DNA from: Variovorax dokdonensis
Lineage (GTDB): Bacteria; Pseudomonadota; Gammaproteobacteria; Burkholderiales; Burkholderiaceae_C
Direction: 5' to 3'
Assembly (NCBI RefSeq): GCF_030316895.1
Contig: NZ_JASZYV010000003.1
Location: forward strand, 186,001-250,000
Length of the DNA stretch: 64,000 bases
Numbering within the stretch: position 1 is the stretch's first letter; each line of letters starts with the position of its first letter. Shown piece by piece: positions 1 to 8,094 of this stretch. The position numbers and the translations under genes are program-made. The notes under the pieces were generated by a model. It ran no database searches. It was not told the origin of the DNA and worked only from the letters and a program-made list of their open reading frames with translations.

Positions 1-80
1 TCGAGTAGCCGAGAAAGGCCATGCGACTGGTTTCTTCCGTCCAAAAATGGTTCCCGCAATTCTTTTGGAGTGACATACAC

Positions 81-320
81 ATGCCTGAGCAACCACGCCT
101 TCTTGAACTCATGATGGCTCGCTTTGACCGCATGGAGCAACTGATTGCCCGTCTACAAGGCGAGCGGCTGACCCGAGACGAGATGCTGGAGCGCTTGCGC
201 ATCAGCAGCAAAACGCTCACCGATCGCGTAAGGAAGGGCCAGGTGCCGACGCCCACCAGCGACGGCAAATGGCTGCTCTCCGAAGTCCTGAAATGGGAGG
301 TAGAACTTCGCCGTTCATAG
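81..320 (+). CDS. Small helix-turn-helix protein (element-borne)
   Basis: A 79-residue protein. I chose the ATG at 81 because GGAG at 67-70 sits at good spacing; an in-frame ATG at 21 has no visible ribosome site. After an amphipathic N-terminal helix (MMARFDRMEQLIARL), the second half (TRDEMLERLRISSKTLTDRV) looks like a MerR/excisionase-type helix-turn-helix followed by a basic wing. That suggests DNA binding, possibly as a recombination directionality factor or small repressor. It lies in lower-GC DNA just inside a tRNA-derived attachment site, together with a second small HTH gene, so it most likely belongs to the integrated element. The specific function is unknown. Confidence 0.55.
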   Translation: MPEQPRLLELMMARFDRMEQLIARLQGERLTRDEMLERLRISSKTLTDRVRKGQVPTPTSDGKWLLSEVLKWEVELRRS

Positions 321-358
321 CGAACGGTTAACAACACGAGCAGCCGACAATCCAACCC

Positions 359-376
359 GAAGGCGAATTCGCCTTC
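359..376. repeat. 18-bp perfect palindrome
   Basis: GAAGGCGAATTCGCCTTC reads the same on both strands. It lies between the first small HTH gene and the terminator at 395-428. It could be an operator for one of the small DNA-binding proteins or a transcript hairpin. No second copy was noticed nearby. Confidence 0.4.
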
Positions 377-394
377 TCTGACACCCATAACCTC

Positions 395-428
395 AGCCCG
401 CCTCGGCTTACGCCAGGCGGGCTTTTTT
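395..428 (+). terminator. Rho-independent terminator
   Basis: A 9-bp GC-rich stem (AGCCCGCCT at 395-403 pairing with AGGCGGGCT at 415-423) with an 11-nt loop is followed directly by a run of T ending at 428. It closes the transcript of the small HTH gene at 81-320 and separates it from the next small gene. Confidence 0.8.
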
Positions 429-442
429 ACTTTCAATCACCC

Positions 443-733
443 ATGCACACCATCTCTGCAAGCGAAGTGGCCACGCTCCTCGATTGCACCAAAGAAACCG
501 TCCTGGACAAAGCTGCTGCGGGCCAACTCGCAGCAATCAAGTACGGGCGATCCTGGGTATTTCTTCGTGATGCCCTCTTTGAAGGCCTGCACCAAGTAGC
601 CCTGTCCAACCTCAAGCCGAGGTCCTTCAGACGCCCCAATGAAGAGAGACCACGGCTCCTCGCGTATGCTGAGGCAGTGCCGTCAAGAACGACCACACGC
701 CGTACGACGCGCCCCATACTACCGGCCATGTGA
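443..733 (+). CDS. Excisionase-like small DNA-binding protein
   Basis: A 96-residue protein. Its first 50 residues (ISASEVATLLDCTKETVLDK, then a GQLAAIKYGRSW segment) match the pattern of helix-turn-helix domain 17 / excisionase proteins, in which an HTH leads to a short wing with a conserved W. The C-terminal 45 residues are basic and low-complexity, with no recognised domain. It ends about 60 bp before the tRNA-Arg fragment at 791-840. That is the place where an Xis or accessory regulator gene of an integrative element is commonly found. Function is inferred from fold and position only. The start ATG lacks a strong ribosome site. Confidence 0.5.
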   Translation: MHTISASEVATLLDCTKETVLDKAAAGQLAAIKYGRSWVFLRDALFEGLHQVALSNLKPRSFRRPNEERPRLLAYAEAVPSRTTTRRTTRPILPAM

Positions 734-790
734 AGTGTGGTAATAATTTGTGGTACGTCTATAAGTTGTTGATTTTATTTAATCAAAACG

Positions 791-840
791 GCCTTCTAAG
801 CAGGTTGTCGCAGGTTCGATCCCTGCCGGGCAGGCCACCA
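791..840 (+). other. tRNA-Arg(TCT) 3' fragment (attachment site)
   Basis: This is the 3' half of a tRNA gene only. It contains the anticodon loop CTTCTAA (793-799, anticodon TCT at 795-797), the 3' strand of the anticodon stem, a 5-nt variable loop, a perfect T-arm (GCAGG 810-814, TTCGATC, CCTGC 822-826), the 3' acceptor strand and CCA. The 5' acceptor strand and D-arm are absent, and the 5' strand of the anticodon stem no longer pairs fully. Identity to a tRNA therefore starts within the anticodon stem. Tyrosine-recombinase elements that integrate into tRNA genes leave exactly this duplicated 3' end at one border. The intact tRNA-Arg is expected at the other border, left of the window. Confidence 0.75.
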
Positions 841-856
841 GATCCGCCGCGCCCCC

Positions 857-2170
857 CTAGTGCTTCTTCCCCCCGCGAAGTTCGGCAACCGCCGAGGCGC
901 TGACGTCCGCAGGCTGTCCGCCGAAACGAACGCGCAGGTAGTTCGCAAGTTCGGCCACTTGCGCGTCGCTCAATTCCGAAGCAAAGCCAGGCATCTCCTG
1001 CATGCGCTCCAACCCCGGGAATTTCTGCGCCGGCAGTCCATCCAGGATGGAAACGAGCAGATTGCGAGCGTCGGTCTGGCGCAAGGTCGAGTTGCCCGAC
1101 ATGGCGACCGCCACGCTCGCCCTGCCCTCGCCTTCGCGGCCGTGACAGCCCGCGCACACGTTCAGGTACATCTGCCGTCCGGGTCCGAGCTTGCGGTCCG
1201 CGCTCGTGTCGGGCGCGGGCGGCTGCGCCGGCAGCACGCGGTCACCAGTCAGGTATCGCACCAAGGCCTGGTTGTCGGACTCGGTCAGGTACTGGGTGCT
1301 CAGGTCGATGACCTTGTGCATCTCGTCGAACGCAGTGCCTTGCGGCGCGATGCCGGTCGCCATGAAGGTGGCAATGTCCGCTTCGGTCCAGCCGCGAGCA
1401 GCCAGGCCCTTGGGCGTGATGTCGGGCGCACCGACGCGCCCGAGAAGCCCACCTTGCAATGGCCGATCCGCATCCAGTTGGCCAAGCTTGCCGCGCGGCG
1501 TGTGGCACTCGGCGCAGTGCCCCAGTCCGTTGGCAAGGTATCGGCCACGTTGCCACTGCACCGACTGCCCTTGCGAAGCGTCCGGCAGCTCGTCCTTCAG
1601 GAACAGCACCTTCCAGAAGTACACGCCGAAGCGCAGGTTGTACGGAAAGCTCAGGTCCGGTTCCTTGTTGGCCACGCTCACTGGCGGCAACTGCATGAGG
1701 TAAGCGTAGATGGCGTCCGCGTCTTCGCGCGGCATGCTGCGGTAGGAGGTGTACGGCATGGCCGGGTACAGCTGCCGGCCACCGGGAGCCGAGCCGTCGT
1801 GCAGTGCCTTGTAGAAATCGTCGGCGCTCCATTTGCCGATGCCGTGCTCGGGGTCGGGCGTGATGTTCGTGCCGTAGAGCATGCCGAAGGGCGATGGAAG
1901 GGGAACGCCCCCCGCCATCGGCGCCCCGCCGTCGGCCGTGTGGCAGGCGGCGCAATCTGCAGCCCGCGCCAGGTACAGGCCACGGGCGACCTGGTCGGCG
2001 CCGGCGGCTGCCGGCTTCGCGCCATTCGCCGGCTTTGCGGCATCCGCCGTTTCGCCGCTGCAGCCACTGAGCGCGGCCGCCAGAGCGAGCAAACCCAAGG
2101 CGCCCGACCAACGCAGGGCCGATTCGCCTCGCACCTTGGTCCAGCGTGCGTGGAAGCTATGTGCGTTCAT
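857..2170 (-). CDS. Triheme c-type cytochrome subunit of Mo hydroxylase
   Basis: A 437-residue exported cytochrome. The N-terminus has a hydrophobic stretch ending in a lipobox (LSGC, Cys37), so it is probably a lipoprotein. Three heme-binding motifs are visible: CAACH (73-77), CAECH (219-223) and CAGCH (339-343). This is the layout of the cytochrome subunit of periplasmic alcohol and aldehyde dehydrogenases and of nicotinate-type hydroxylases. It is the last gene of a three-gene minus-strand operon, starting 3 bp after the stop of the 2Fe-2S subunit. Its likely job is to take electrons from the Mo/Fe-S pair and pass them to the respiratory chain. The physiological substrate of the complex is not evident. 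Confidence 0.88.
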   Translation of the reverse strand: MNAHSFHARWTKVRGESALRWSGALGLLALAAALSGCSGETADAAKPANGAKPAAAGADQVARGLYLARAADCAACHTADGGAPMAGGVPLPSPFGMLYGTNITPDPEHGIGKWSADDFYKALHDGSAPGGRQLYPAMPYTSYRSMPREDADAIYAYLMQLPPVSVANKEPDLSFPYNLRFGVYFWKVLFLKDELPDASQGQSVQWQRGRYLANGLGHCAECHTPRGKLGQLDADRPLQGGLLGRVGAPDITPKGLAARGWTEADIATFMATGIAPQGTAFDEMHKVIDLSTQYLTESDNQALVRYLTGDRVLPAQPPAPDTSADRKLGPGRQMYLNVCAGCHGREGEGRASVAVAMSGNSTLRQTDARNLLVSILDGLPAQKFPGLERMQEMPGFASELSDAQVAELANYLRVRFGGQPADVSASAVAELRGGKKH

Positions 2171-2173
2171 GCC

Positions 2174-2728
2174 TCAGCCCTCCGTCGTCAGGCCGGGGGT
2201 TGAAAGCACAACGTCCTTCACCGCCTCGAAATAGCGCACGTACCCGGTGCAGCGGCACAGGTGGACGTCGAGCGCCTCGCTGATGACCGACTCGACCTTG
2301 CTCTTGGGCACCGGCTTGCGCGCCAGCCGCTCAACCAGCACCGTCGCGCCGTTGACGAAGCCCGGCGTGCAGTAGCCGCATTGGAAGCTGAAGTGCTCCA
2401 GAAACTTCTGCTGGACGGGCGACAGGGCCACGATCTCGCCCTTCTCGTTGCGCTTGGCGTGACCCTCGACGGTGCGGATCTTCTTGCCGGCAAAGTGGTG
2501 CGCGCCGGTGATGCAGGTGCGCATCTCCTCGCTCTCTCCGTCGGCCTTGTCGACGATGACCACGCAGGCCCGGCATTCGCCGATGCCGCAGCCAAGGCGC
2601 GAGCCGCTGAGGCTGGCGTATTCGTGCAGGAAGTCGAGCATCATCAGACCGTCGGGCACGTCCATCGGCCCGACCTGTTTTCCGTTGATGTTCATCTGCA
2701 GCGGCTTGGTGACCGGTTTTGTACTCAT
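2174..2728 (-). CDS. 2Fe-2S subunit of Mo hydroxylase (IorA-like)
   Basis: A 184-residue small subunit of the xanthine-oxidase family. The plant-type 2Fe-2S cluster ligands are in GCGIGECRAC (Cys47, 52, 55) and Cys72. The second, all-helical 2Fe-2S domain carries CGYC (Cys117, 120) and CRC (Cys158, 160). It has no signal peptide of its own. In isoquinoline 1-oxidoreductase-type enzymes this subunit is assembled with the Mo subunit and carried out by the partner's Tat signal. Its start overlaps the stop of the Mo subunit gene (ATGA, 2725-2728), which indicates translational coupling. Confidence 0.9.
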   Translation of the reverse strand: MSTKPVTKPLQMNINGKQVGPMDVPDGLMMLDFLHEYASLSGSRLGCGIGECRACVVIVDKADGESEEMRTCITGAHHFAGKKIRTVEGHAKRNEKGEIVALSPVQQKFLEHFSFQCGYCTPGFVNGATVLVERLARKPVPKSKVESVISEALDVHLCRCTGYVRYFEAVKDVVLSTPGLTTEG

Positions 2729-5544
2729 GACAGAACTCCCTTTATTTTTTCTGCCGTGATCGGCAGTTCAGTGAATCGATGGCCCGTGGCGTGCGCCACC
2801 GCGTTGACGATGGCCGGTACGACGGCAATCATGGCCACCTCGGCCATGCCCTTCGGCGGGTCGGTCTCGGACAGCGGGGGCAGCACTTCGGTGGTCTGGT
2901 TCCAGACCGCAACGTCCTTTGCTCTCGGCAGCAGGTAGCGGTTGAAGTTCCAGGTGCCGTTGCCTGGCCCGTCTTCGTACAGGGGCAGGTATTCATGCAG
3001 CGCGTGGCCGATGCCCATGGCCAGTCCACCTTGCAGTTGGCCCGACACCAACGCCGGCACGATCTGGTTGCCGCATTCGAGCGCGGTGTGGTGCCCCAGC
3101 AGTTCGACCCGACCCGTCGCGCGGTCCACCGACACTTCCGCCAGCGTGGCGACGGCGCTGTAGTAGGTCACGCCCGCGTTGTTGCGCTGGACGGGCGGAT
3201 AGAACAGTTGCTTTCGCTCGATCGTCCGGTAGCCCGCGGTGCCCGCGTCCTGGCTTGCGCCACCGCCGAAGCGCACGGCCAGGCCATCGAGCGGCCGCCG
3301 GTGGTTCTGGCCATCGACGCTGAAGTCCGCTTCGGCCCATTGCCAGCGATTGAAGGTATGCCCGACGGCGCCGGTCACCAGGCCCATCTCGTGCGCCTTG
3401 GCGGCCAGTCGGGCCAGAGTCAGAGGCTCCATGCCCGCACAGGTCAGGCCGCCCTCGATCCAGCGCGCATCTTCGATTCGGACCGTCAAGGGCGCCGACT
3501 GTCCGCCGCCGATGCCCGCACCCCAGATCGCGACGGCCGCCGGCCACAAGCCATGCTCGAAGATCACCCGCGCCGTCTCGCGCGAGCCGTGCGAGAAGTA
3601 GAAAGCCGAGTTGCTGGCGCTCGACGGCGAGCAATAGGACGGCGTCCACCGCGGGTTCTGCGCAAGCTTGTCCTGCTCGGCCTGGCTCATGATGTAGGGA
3701 TCACCGCTGCTGACCATCTGCAGCTCTGGCCATTCGGTGATCGAGCTGGCGAACACGTCGGCGGGCTTGCCCAGCCAGCGCGCGCACACCACGGCCTGCG
3801 ACGTTCCCATGCCGGTGCCCATCTCGGCGCCGCTGTGCCACATCGACACCCGGCCTTCGGGCGTCACCTCGATTCGGACGAAGCACGATTCCGCGCCCGT
3901 CCCGAAGTCCTTCTGCACGCAGCCGAACCCAACGCCGTAGCGCTTGCCTGGATGGGTGGCCTCGAACTGGCGCTTGCGCTCGGCGCGCCCTGTCCACATC
4001 GGATGGACCTGCAACTTGCGCATGACCTCGTCGGCGCGGATCGCTCCGGCGGGGACCGCACCCTGGCTGTTCTTCATGCCCGACTTGAGCACGTTGCGCA
4101 GTCGGAATTCGATCGGGTCGATCTGCAGCTTCTCGGCAAGCTCGTCGATCAGCATCTCGGTGGCGCCCATGGCCTGCAAGGTGCCGTACCCACGGGCCGA
4201 CCCGGCGTCGATGGCGCGCGACGCGATGCCGACCGCCGAGAAATCGCTCTTGGGCAAGTAGTAGATGGCCTGCGCCGAGGTGGCCGCCACGAGCGTCACC
4301 GATGGCGTGAAATTGGCGCGGCCGCCACCGTCGAGCACGAAGTCGCCCTTGAAGACTCGAATCTTTCCCGTCTTGCGCTCCACCGCCATCTGATAGCGCA
4401 TCTTGATGCTGTGGCGCTTGAGCGAGCTTTGAAACTGCTCGAAGCGGTCATTGGCCAGGCGCACCGGCTTGCCTTGGCCATAGAGCGCAGCCATCAACCC
4501 GTAGAACGGAAAATTGCTGTGGTCCTTGGAGCCGTAGCCCACCGTGTAGCAAGGATGAAGGAACAGGTCCTTGACGGCCATCTTGGACCTGCCGAGCATC
4601 TCGCGCGCCGACTCCACCACTTCCATCGGAGATTGGGTAGGCACCACCATGTGCAGTTGCTGCTTGTCCGCGTCGTACCAGCCATTGGCGTTGTCGGGTT
4701 CAAGCGCTGCGGTGTCGATGGACTGCGAGAAATAGTCACGCGCCAGCACGAGAACGTCGTCGCCCGGCTTTTCAAGCTCTTGCGCGATGGCCGCCGCATG
4801 CGCCATGCCCTGCTCGTCGAGCTTGCCGCCGTTGAGCGCCTGCGGCCACACCACTTCGCGCTTGCGGAAGGAAGGAAACAGCACCGTGTCCTTGAGCGTG
4901 GAGAAGGTGTCGTCATCGAAGGGCGTCGCCCCGCCCACACGCACGTAGCGAAAGCCGGCCCACGGGTCGCGCTCCAAGGGACCGCTGACCGGTCCGCCCT
5001 TGACCACATCCTTGGCTGCGCGAAGGGCGTCCTTGGCATAGCGGAAGGTGGCGAAATCATGAAAGATGAGCAAGGCCACCGCGTGCCCCAGGTAGGCAGG
5101 CGTCTTGCCCGTCGGCAGCAGCATGTCGTCGCCGTAGAAGGCAGGGAACGAGAGGCCGTCGCGCGCCAGGTCGTCGGCCGTCACCACCCGGTCCGGCTTG
5201 AGTGCATCGCCCAGCATGGACAGGTCGATGCCGGTAAAGGGCCGATCGGCAAACGTGGCCCTCAGCAGCAAGGCGTGGGACTGCTGCTGCGGCCAATGCG
5301 GCATGTCGCGCGCGCGGATGTCGTAGGCGAAGACTTTTTCGCCCGTCACCTTCGCGGTGCCATCGATGCGGAACTTCACCTGGCCGTCGGCGGCGTTCCA
5401 GGCAATCGGCGTCAGATGCTTGTCTTCGAACAATGCGGCGTAGGCCGCACTGTGCAATGGCGCGATCCACGCATTGATGCCGGTGAGCACGCCCGCCTTG
5501 AGCAAGCTGCGGCGCGTAAGCCCGGCCCTGAGTTTGGTATTCAT
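2725..5544 (-). CDS. Tat-exported Mo-binding hydroxylase subunit (IorB-like)
   Basis: The 939-residue large subunit of a molybdenum hydroxylase. I chose the ATG at 5544 because a strong AGGGGGAA ribosome site lies just upstream and a twin-arginine signal follows at once (TRRSLLKAG, Arg11-Arg12), so the enzyme works in the periplasm. The body matches aldehyde dehydrogenase/isoquinoline oxidoreductase beta subunits. It ends with GMAEVAM near residue 900, which holds the position of the conserved catalytic Glu (usually GxGE in this family; here G-M-A-E). It is the first gene of the operon with the 2Fe-2S and cytochrome subunits. Substrates in the family are N-heterocycles or aldehydes; which one applies here cannot be told. 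Confidence 0.88.
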   Translation of the reverse strand: MNTKLRAGLTRRSLLKAGVLTGINAWIAPLHSAAYAALFEDKHLTPIAWNAADGQVKFRIDGTAKVTGEKVFAYDIRARDMPHWPQQQSHALLLRATFADRPFTGIDLSMLGDALKPDRVVTADDLARDGLSFPAFYGDDMLLPTGKTPAYLGHAVALLIFHDFATFRYAKDALRAAKDVVKGGPVSGPLERDPWAGFRYVRVGGATPFDDDTFSTLKDTVLFPSFRKREVVWPQALNGGKLDEQGMAHAAAIAQELEKPGDDVLVLARDYFSQSIDTAALEPDNANGWYDADKQQLHMVVPTQSPMEVVESAREMLGRSKMAVKDLFLHPCYTVGYGSKDHSNFPFYGLMAALYGQGKPVRLANDRFEQFQSSLKRHSIKMRYQMAVERKTGKIRVFKGDFVLDGGGRANFTPSVTLVAATSAQAIYYLPKSDFSAVGIASRAIDAGSARGYGTLQAMGATEMLIDELAEKLQIDPIEFRLRNVLKSGMKNSQGAVPAGAIRADEVMRKLQVHPMWTGRAERKRQFEATHPGKRYGVGFGCVQKDFGTGAESCFVRIEVTPEGRVSMWHSGAEMGTGMGTSQAVVCARWLGKPADVFASSITEWPELQMVSSGDPYIMSQAEQDKLAQNPRWTPSYCSPSSASNSAFYFSHGSRETARVIFEHGLWPAAVAIWGAGIGGGQSAPLTVRIEDARWIEGGLTCAGMEPLTLARLAAKAHEMGLVTGAVGHTFNRWQWAEADFSVDGQNHRRPLDGLAVRFGGGASQDAGTAGYRTIERKQLFYPPVQRNNAGVTYYSAVATLAEVSVDRATGRVELLGHHTALECGNQIVPALVSGQLQGGLAMGIGHALHEYLPLYEDGPGNGTWNFNRYLLPRAKDVAVWNQTTEVLPPLSETDPPKGMAEVAMIAVVPAIVNAVAHATGHRFTELPITAEKIKGVLS

Positions 5545-5857
5545 TGACTTCCCCCTGTTGTTGCGACTGCCAGCCTTGCCACGGCACCGCCCGCACCGTC
5601 GATCCAGCTGTTCGTCTGCGTTTTGACCAACCCTGCCGACCCTTTCGAGCCGGCGGCGAATTGTCCAACCAAATGGCGGGAACAAGCGCGGCCGGGTTCG
5701 CGAGCGGGCGATCTTGCACGCGTCCTGGCGAAGATGCCAGATGGCCCATGCAGCTGCCCGCCGATGCCCCCCAAATGGCTTAAGGCGAAACACTCATATT
5801 GCTTTGCCCAGGTAACCAGTTAAGCTAGCAAGTAACATTTGGCAACGTGCAGCTTGC
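5545..5857. other. Intergenic, divergent promoter region
   Basis: 313 bp between the Mo hydroxylase operon (-) and a hypothetical gene (+). The ribosome site of the Mo subunit is at the left end. An A/T-richer pocket around 5785-5845 is the likely place for one or both promoters. I see no clear operator, RNA gene or small coding region. Confidence 0.4.
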
Positions 5858-6211
5858 ATGGATCTGGACTTCGTTTATCAGAAGGTACAAGTACTGAGCC
5901 CCAAGGCGGCCAAGATCGCCCTGCGCATGCTCGACAAGGATCCGCACATCCCCACCGAATGGGTGATCGCGCTGCGCCCGGCGCTGTCGCAACGCGCCAG
6001 TGGTTCCGAGGACTTTCGCAGCACCGACTGGATGACGATGGTGGCCATCGAAAGCCCGGGCATCCGCCGCTTCACCGAACGCTTCGAGAGCCGCGAACAG
6101 CGGCACGCCCGCCTGTGGGTCATGAGCCTTCGCAAGGCTGCCCGCGCCGCGTTCAACCTGAGCGTCCTGCCCGGCGACGCCGACCCGGACCCCAGCCAAG
6201 CTCCCGGCTGA
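5858..6211 (+). CDS. Conserved-looking hypothetical protein
   Basis: A 117-residue soluble protein that I do not recognise. It is basic in the middle, with a run of Arg/Glu-rich helix (RFTERFESREQRHARLWV), and has no signal peptide or membrane segment. The start is the only ATG in a sensible place, though its ribosome site is weak. Codon use resembles the neighbours, which supports it being a real gene. It is followed 50 bp later by a membrane protein gene in the same direction, and the two could share a transcript. Confidence 0.55.
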   Translation: MDLDFVYQKVQVLSPKAAKIALRMLDKDPHIPTEWVIALRPALSQRASGSEDFRSTDWMTMVAIESPGIRRFTERFESREQRHARLWVMSLRKAARAAFNLSVLPGDADPDPSQAPG

Positions 6212-6261
6212 CACGATGACGGGCCGTTGGCCCGCGCTCATCGGGCCTCTTCGGCGGCAGG

Positions 6262-6798
6262 ATGCGCAGCCATGACAAAGACCGATCTTTCATGCTGAAG
6301 CACGTCTTGCGCCTCTACGGCGTGGCCCATGCGGTGACAGCGTTTCTTTTCGCCCTGGCCGGGCTGACGCTCATCTGGCTCGCCGCGCGAGAAGGCTGGC
6401 AGGCGATCCAGAGCGATCAGGCGGTCCATTCCGTCACGCTGGCGCTGATCGAGGCGCTGGGCATCCTGGCCGCCGCCGTGGTGGCACTGCAGATCTCGCA
6501 GACCGTTGCCGAGGAAGAAGTGGTGCGCGACGCGCACATCAGCGCCCCCACCCGGGTGAGGCGCTTTCTCTCGCGCTTCATGGTCGTGATCGTGGTGGCT
6601 CTGGCGGTCGAAGCGCTGGTGTCGATCTTCAAGGCGCGCAGCGATCCCGACCTGCTCTTGCAGGCCGCCGCCGTGATCACGTCGGTGGGCATTCTGCTCA
6701 TCGGTTGGGGTTGGTTCATTCGCCTCAATCGCTATGCCGAAGAACTGGAACCCGAGGCCATGGCCGAAGCCAAGAAGGAAGACCACAAGCTGAAGTGA
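6262..6798 (+). CDS. Four-helix membrane protein, unknown function
   Basis: A 178-residue protein with four hydrophobic segments at about 19-41, 58-79, 104-124 and 136-156, and a charged C-terminal tail ending in KKEDHKLK. It is probably an inner-membrane protein. A start at the internal ATG 6292 would give the same topology; neither start has a clear Shine-Dalgarno site at ideal distance. No family was recognised. It lies between a hypothetical gene and an exported dioxygenase, all on the plus strand. Confidence 0.6.
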   Translation: MRSHDKDRSFMLKHVLRLYGVAHAVTAFLFALAGLTLIWLAAREGWQAIQSDQAVHSVTLALIEALGILAAAVVALQISQTVAEEEVVRDAHISAPTRVRRFLSRFMVVIVVALAVEALVSIFKARSDPDLLLQAAAVITSVGILLIGWGWFIRLNRYAEELEPEAMAEAKKEDHKLK

Positions 6799-6854
6799 GG
6801 CAGCGCGCAGGGCCATCGCTTGCGCGGCGATGCCTGGCTGGGTCATGCTGCGAC

Positions 6855-7517
6855 ATGCCGTCGCCACGCCCACTGCCCGCTTTCCGCGAGACCACAGACC
6901 GCCGCCGCCTGGCCGCCGCTGCTCTGATCGCCTTTCCCGCCTTGTGGCTGGGCGCGGCGCGACCGGCGCACGCACAAGGCGGGGCGCGCCTGCGGCTGAC
7001 GCCATCTCAGACCGAGGGGCCCTTCTATCCGCCACAACTCCCTGCCGACCATGACGGCGATCTGTTGCGAACCGGCACGCTGCGCTACACGCGCGGCGAT
7101 GCGGGCTGGGTGGAAGGCACGGTGGTGGACGCCTCGGGACAACCGGTCAGGGATGCGACGGTCGAGATCTGGCAGTGCGACGAATCGGGCCACTACCATC
7201 ACCCCGGCGACGGCGGGCGAGCAGATCCCGCATTCCAGGGCTTTGGCCGCACGCAAGTCGACGCCGATGGGCGATGGCGCTTTCACACGATCCGGCCCGT
7301 GCCGTATTCGGGCCGCACGCCGCACATCCATATGAAGGTCAAGCGCGGTGAACGCGAGTTGCTGACCACGCAGCTGTATGTGAAGGGTGCATCCGGCAAT
7401 GCGCGCGACTTTCTCTGGCGCAACATGTCCGAGCAGGACCGCGCCGCGCTCACGCTGTCGTTCGATTCTTCGCCCGAAGGCTGGAAAGCCAGATTTCCGG
7501 TGGTCGTCGCAACCTAG
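6855..7517 (+). CDS. Exported intradiol ring-cleavage dioxygenase
   Basis: A 220-residue protein of the protocatechuate 3,4-dioxygenase/catechol 1,2-dioxygenase fold. The N-terminus has a signal peptide with an RRR motif and an AHA cleavage site near residue 40. The entry motif LTPSQTEGPFYPP and the Fe(III) ligands of the family are present: Tyr114 (GHYHHPG), Tyr151, His157 and His159 (TPHIHMKV). Cytoplasmic intradiol dioxygenases cleave catechols between the hydroxyls. Exported single-subunit versions act outside the cytoplasm on unknown, possibly plant-derived, catechols. It is not next to other aromatic-ring genes. The start at 6855 is chosen because it places the signal peptide correctly. 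Confidence 0.85.
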   Translation: MPSPRPLPAFRETTDRRRLAAAALIAFPALWLGAARPAHAQGGARLRLTPSQTEGPFYPPQLPADHDGDLLRTGTLRYTRGDAGWVEGTVVDASGQPVRDATVEIWQCDESGHYHHPGDGGRADPAFQGFGRTQVDADGRWRFHTIRPVPYSGRTPHIHMKVKRGERELLTTQLYVKGASGNARDFLWRNMSEQDRAALTLSFDSSPEGWKARFPVVVAT

Positions 7518-7538
7518 CAGTTGCTTCTGCGGCCAGGC

Positions 7539-7946
7539 TTACAGGTCTTCGATCACCAGCTTGCGATAGCGGCGTGCGATGGAATACGGGTACTCGCGCA
7601 CCACGAGCATCATGCGCTCCGCATCATCGGCATCCGGGGTTCGAACCAGCAAGCCGTGGTGGCCCTCGCGCGCGAGCTTGGTGAACGCCCGCACGTTCGC
7701 CGCGTCGGTGCCCACCGATGGCAAGGGCTCGTCCGCATCCGACGCCGTAGGCGTGATCTGCGAAAGGATGGCCTGCGGCGGGAGCGACAACACTTCGAAG
7801 CCGCCTTCGGGCGCGGCCGCGAGCGCATCGCCGGCGTCCGTGGCGGTCCGAGCATCCGGAAACATCAGCATGGTGTAGCCGCTCGGGTAGAAGGCTCCGC
7901 CGATGGCGGACAACATGCTGTCGTCAAGGCTGAATGGCTGCGTCAT
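7539..7946 (-). CDS. Hypothetical protein
   Basis: A 135-residue soluble protein starting MTQPFSLDD. An upstream in-frame start at 7964 is possible. It has no signal peptide, no membrane segment and no motif that I recognise. The C-terminal third (LLVRTPDADDAERMMLVVRE) looks like an alpha/beta sandwich edge. The stop lies about 20 bp from the stop of the dioxygenase gene on the other strand, so the two genes converge. Its regular codon use supports a real gene. Confidence 0.6.
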   Translation of the reverse strand: MTQPFSLDDSMLSAIGGAFYPSGYTMLMFPDARTATDAGDALAAAPEGGFEVLSLPPQAILSQITPTASDADEPLPSVGTDAANVRAFTKLAREGHHGLLVRTPDADDAERMMLVVREYPYSIARRYRKLVIEDL

Positions 7947-8094
7947 GTCGCCACGATGCGCCAAGCGGATCCTGCCGGATGTAGGAAGAGCCCTTCCAAT
8001 GCGCGTCAGCCAAGAGCGTTACCGTGCGCCCCGCAGCTACCAGCCCTGATCGGCAGCGGCCTCGCATTGGTCCGCCATCGCCGCGCCTCTTCAA

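Noticed and set aside
787..840. Functional tRNA-Arg gene
   Set aside because: The 5' acceptor strand and D-arm are missing, and the anticodon stem no longer pairs, so no cloverleaf can form.
2779..5547. Very long open frame (over 900 codons) on the plus strand
   Set aside because: It lies exactly antisense to the Mo hydroxylase large subunit, whose motifs and Tat signal are clear. Long antisense frames are a by-product of high GC at third codon positions. It has no ribosome site and matches no family.
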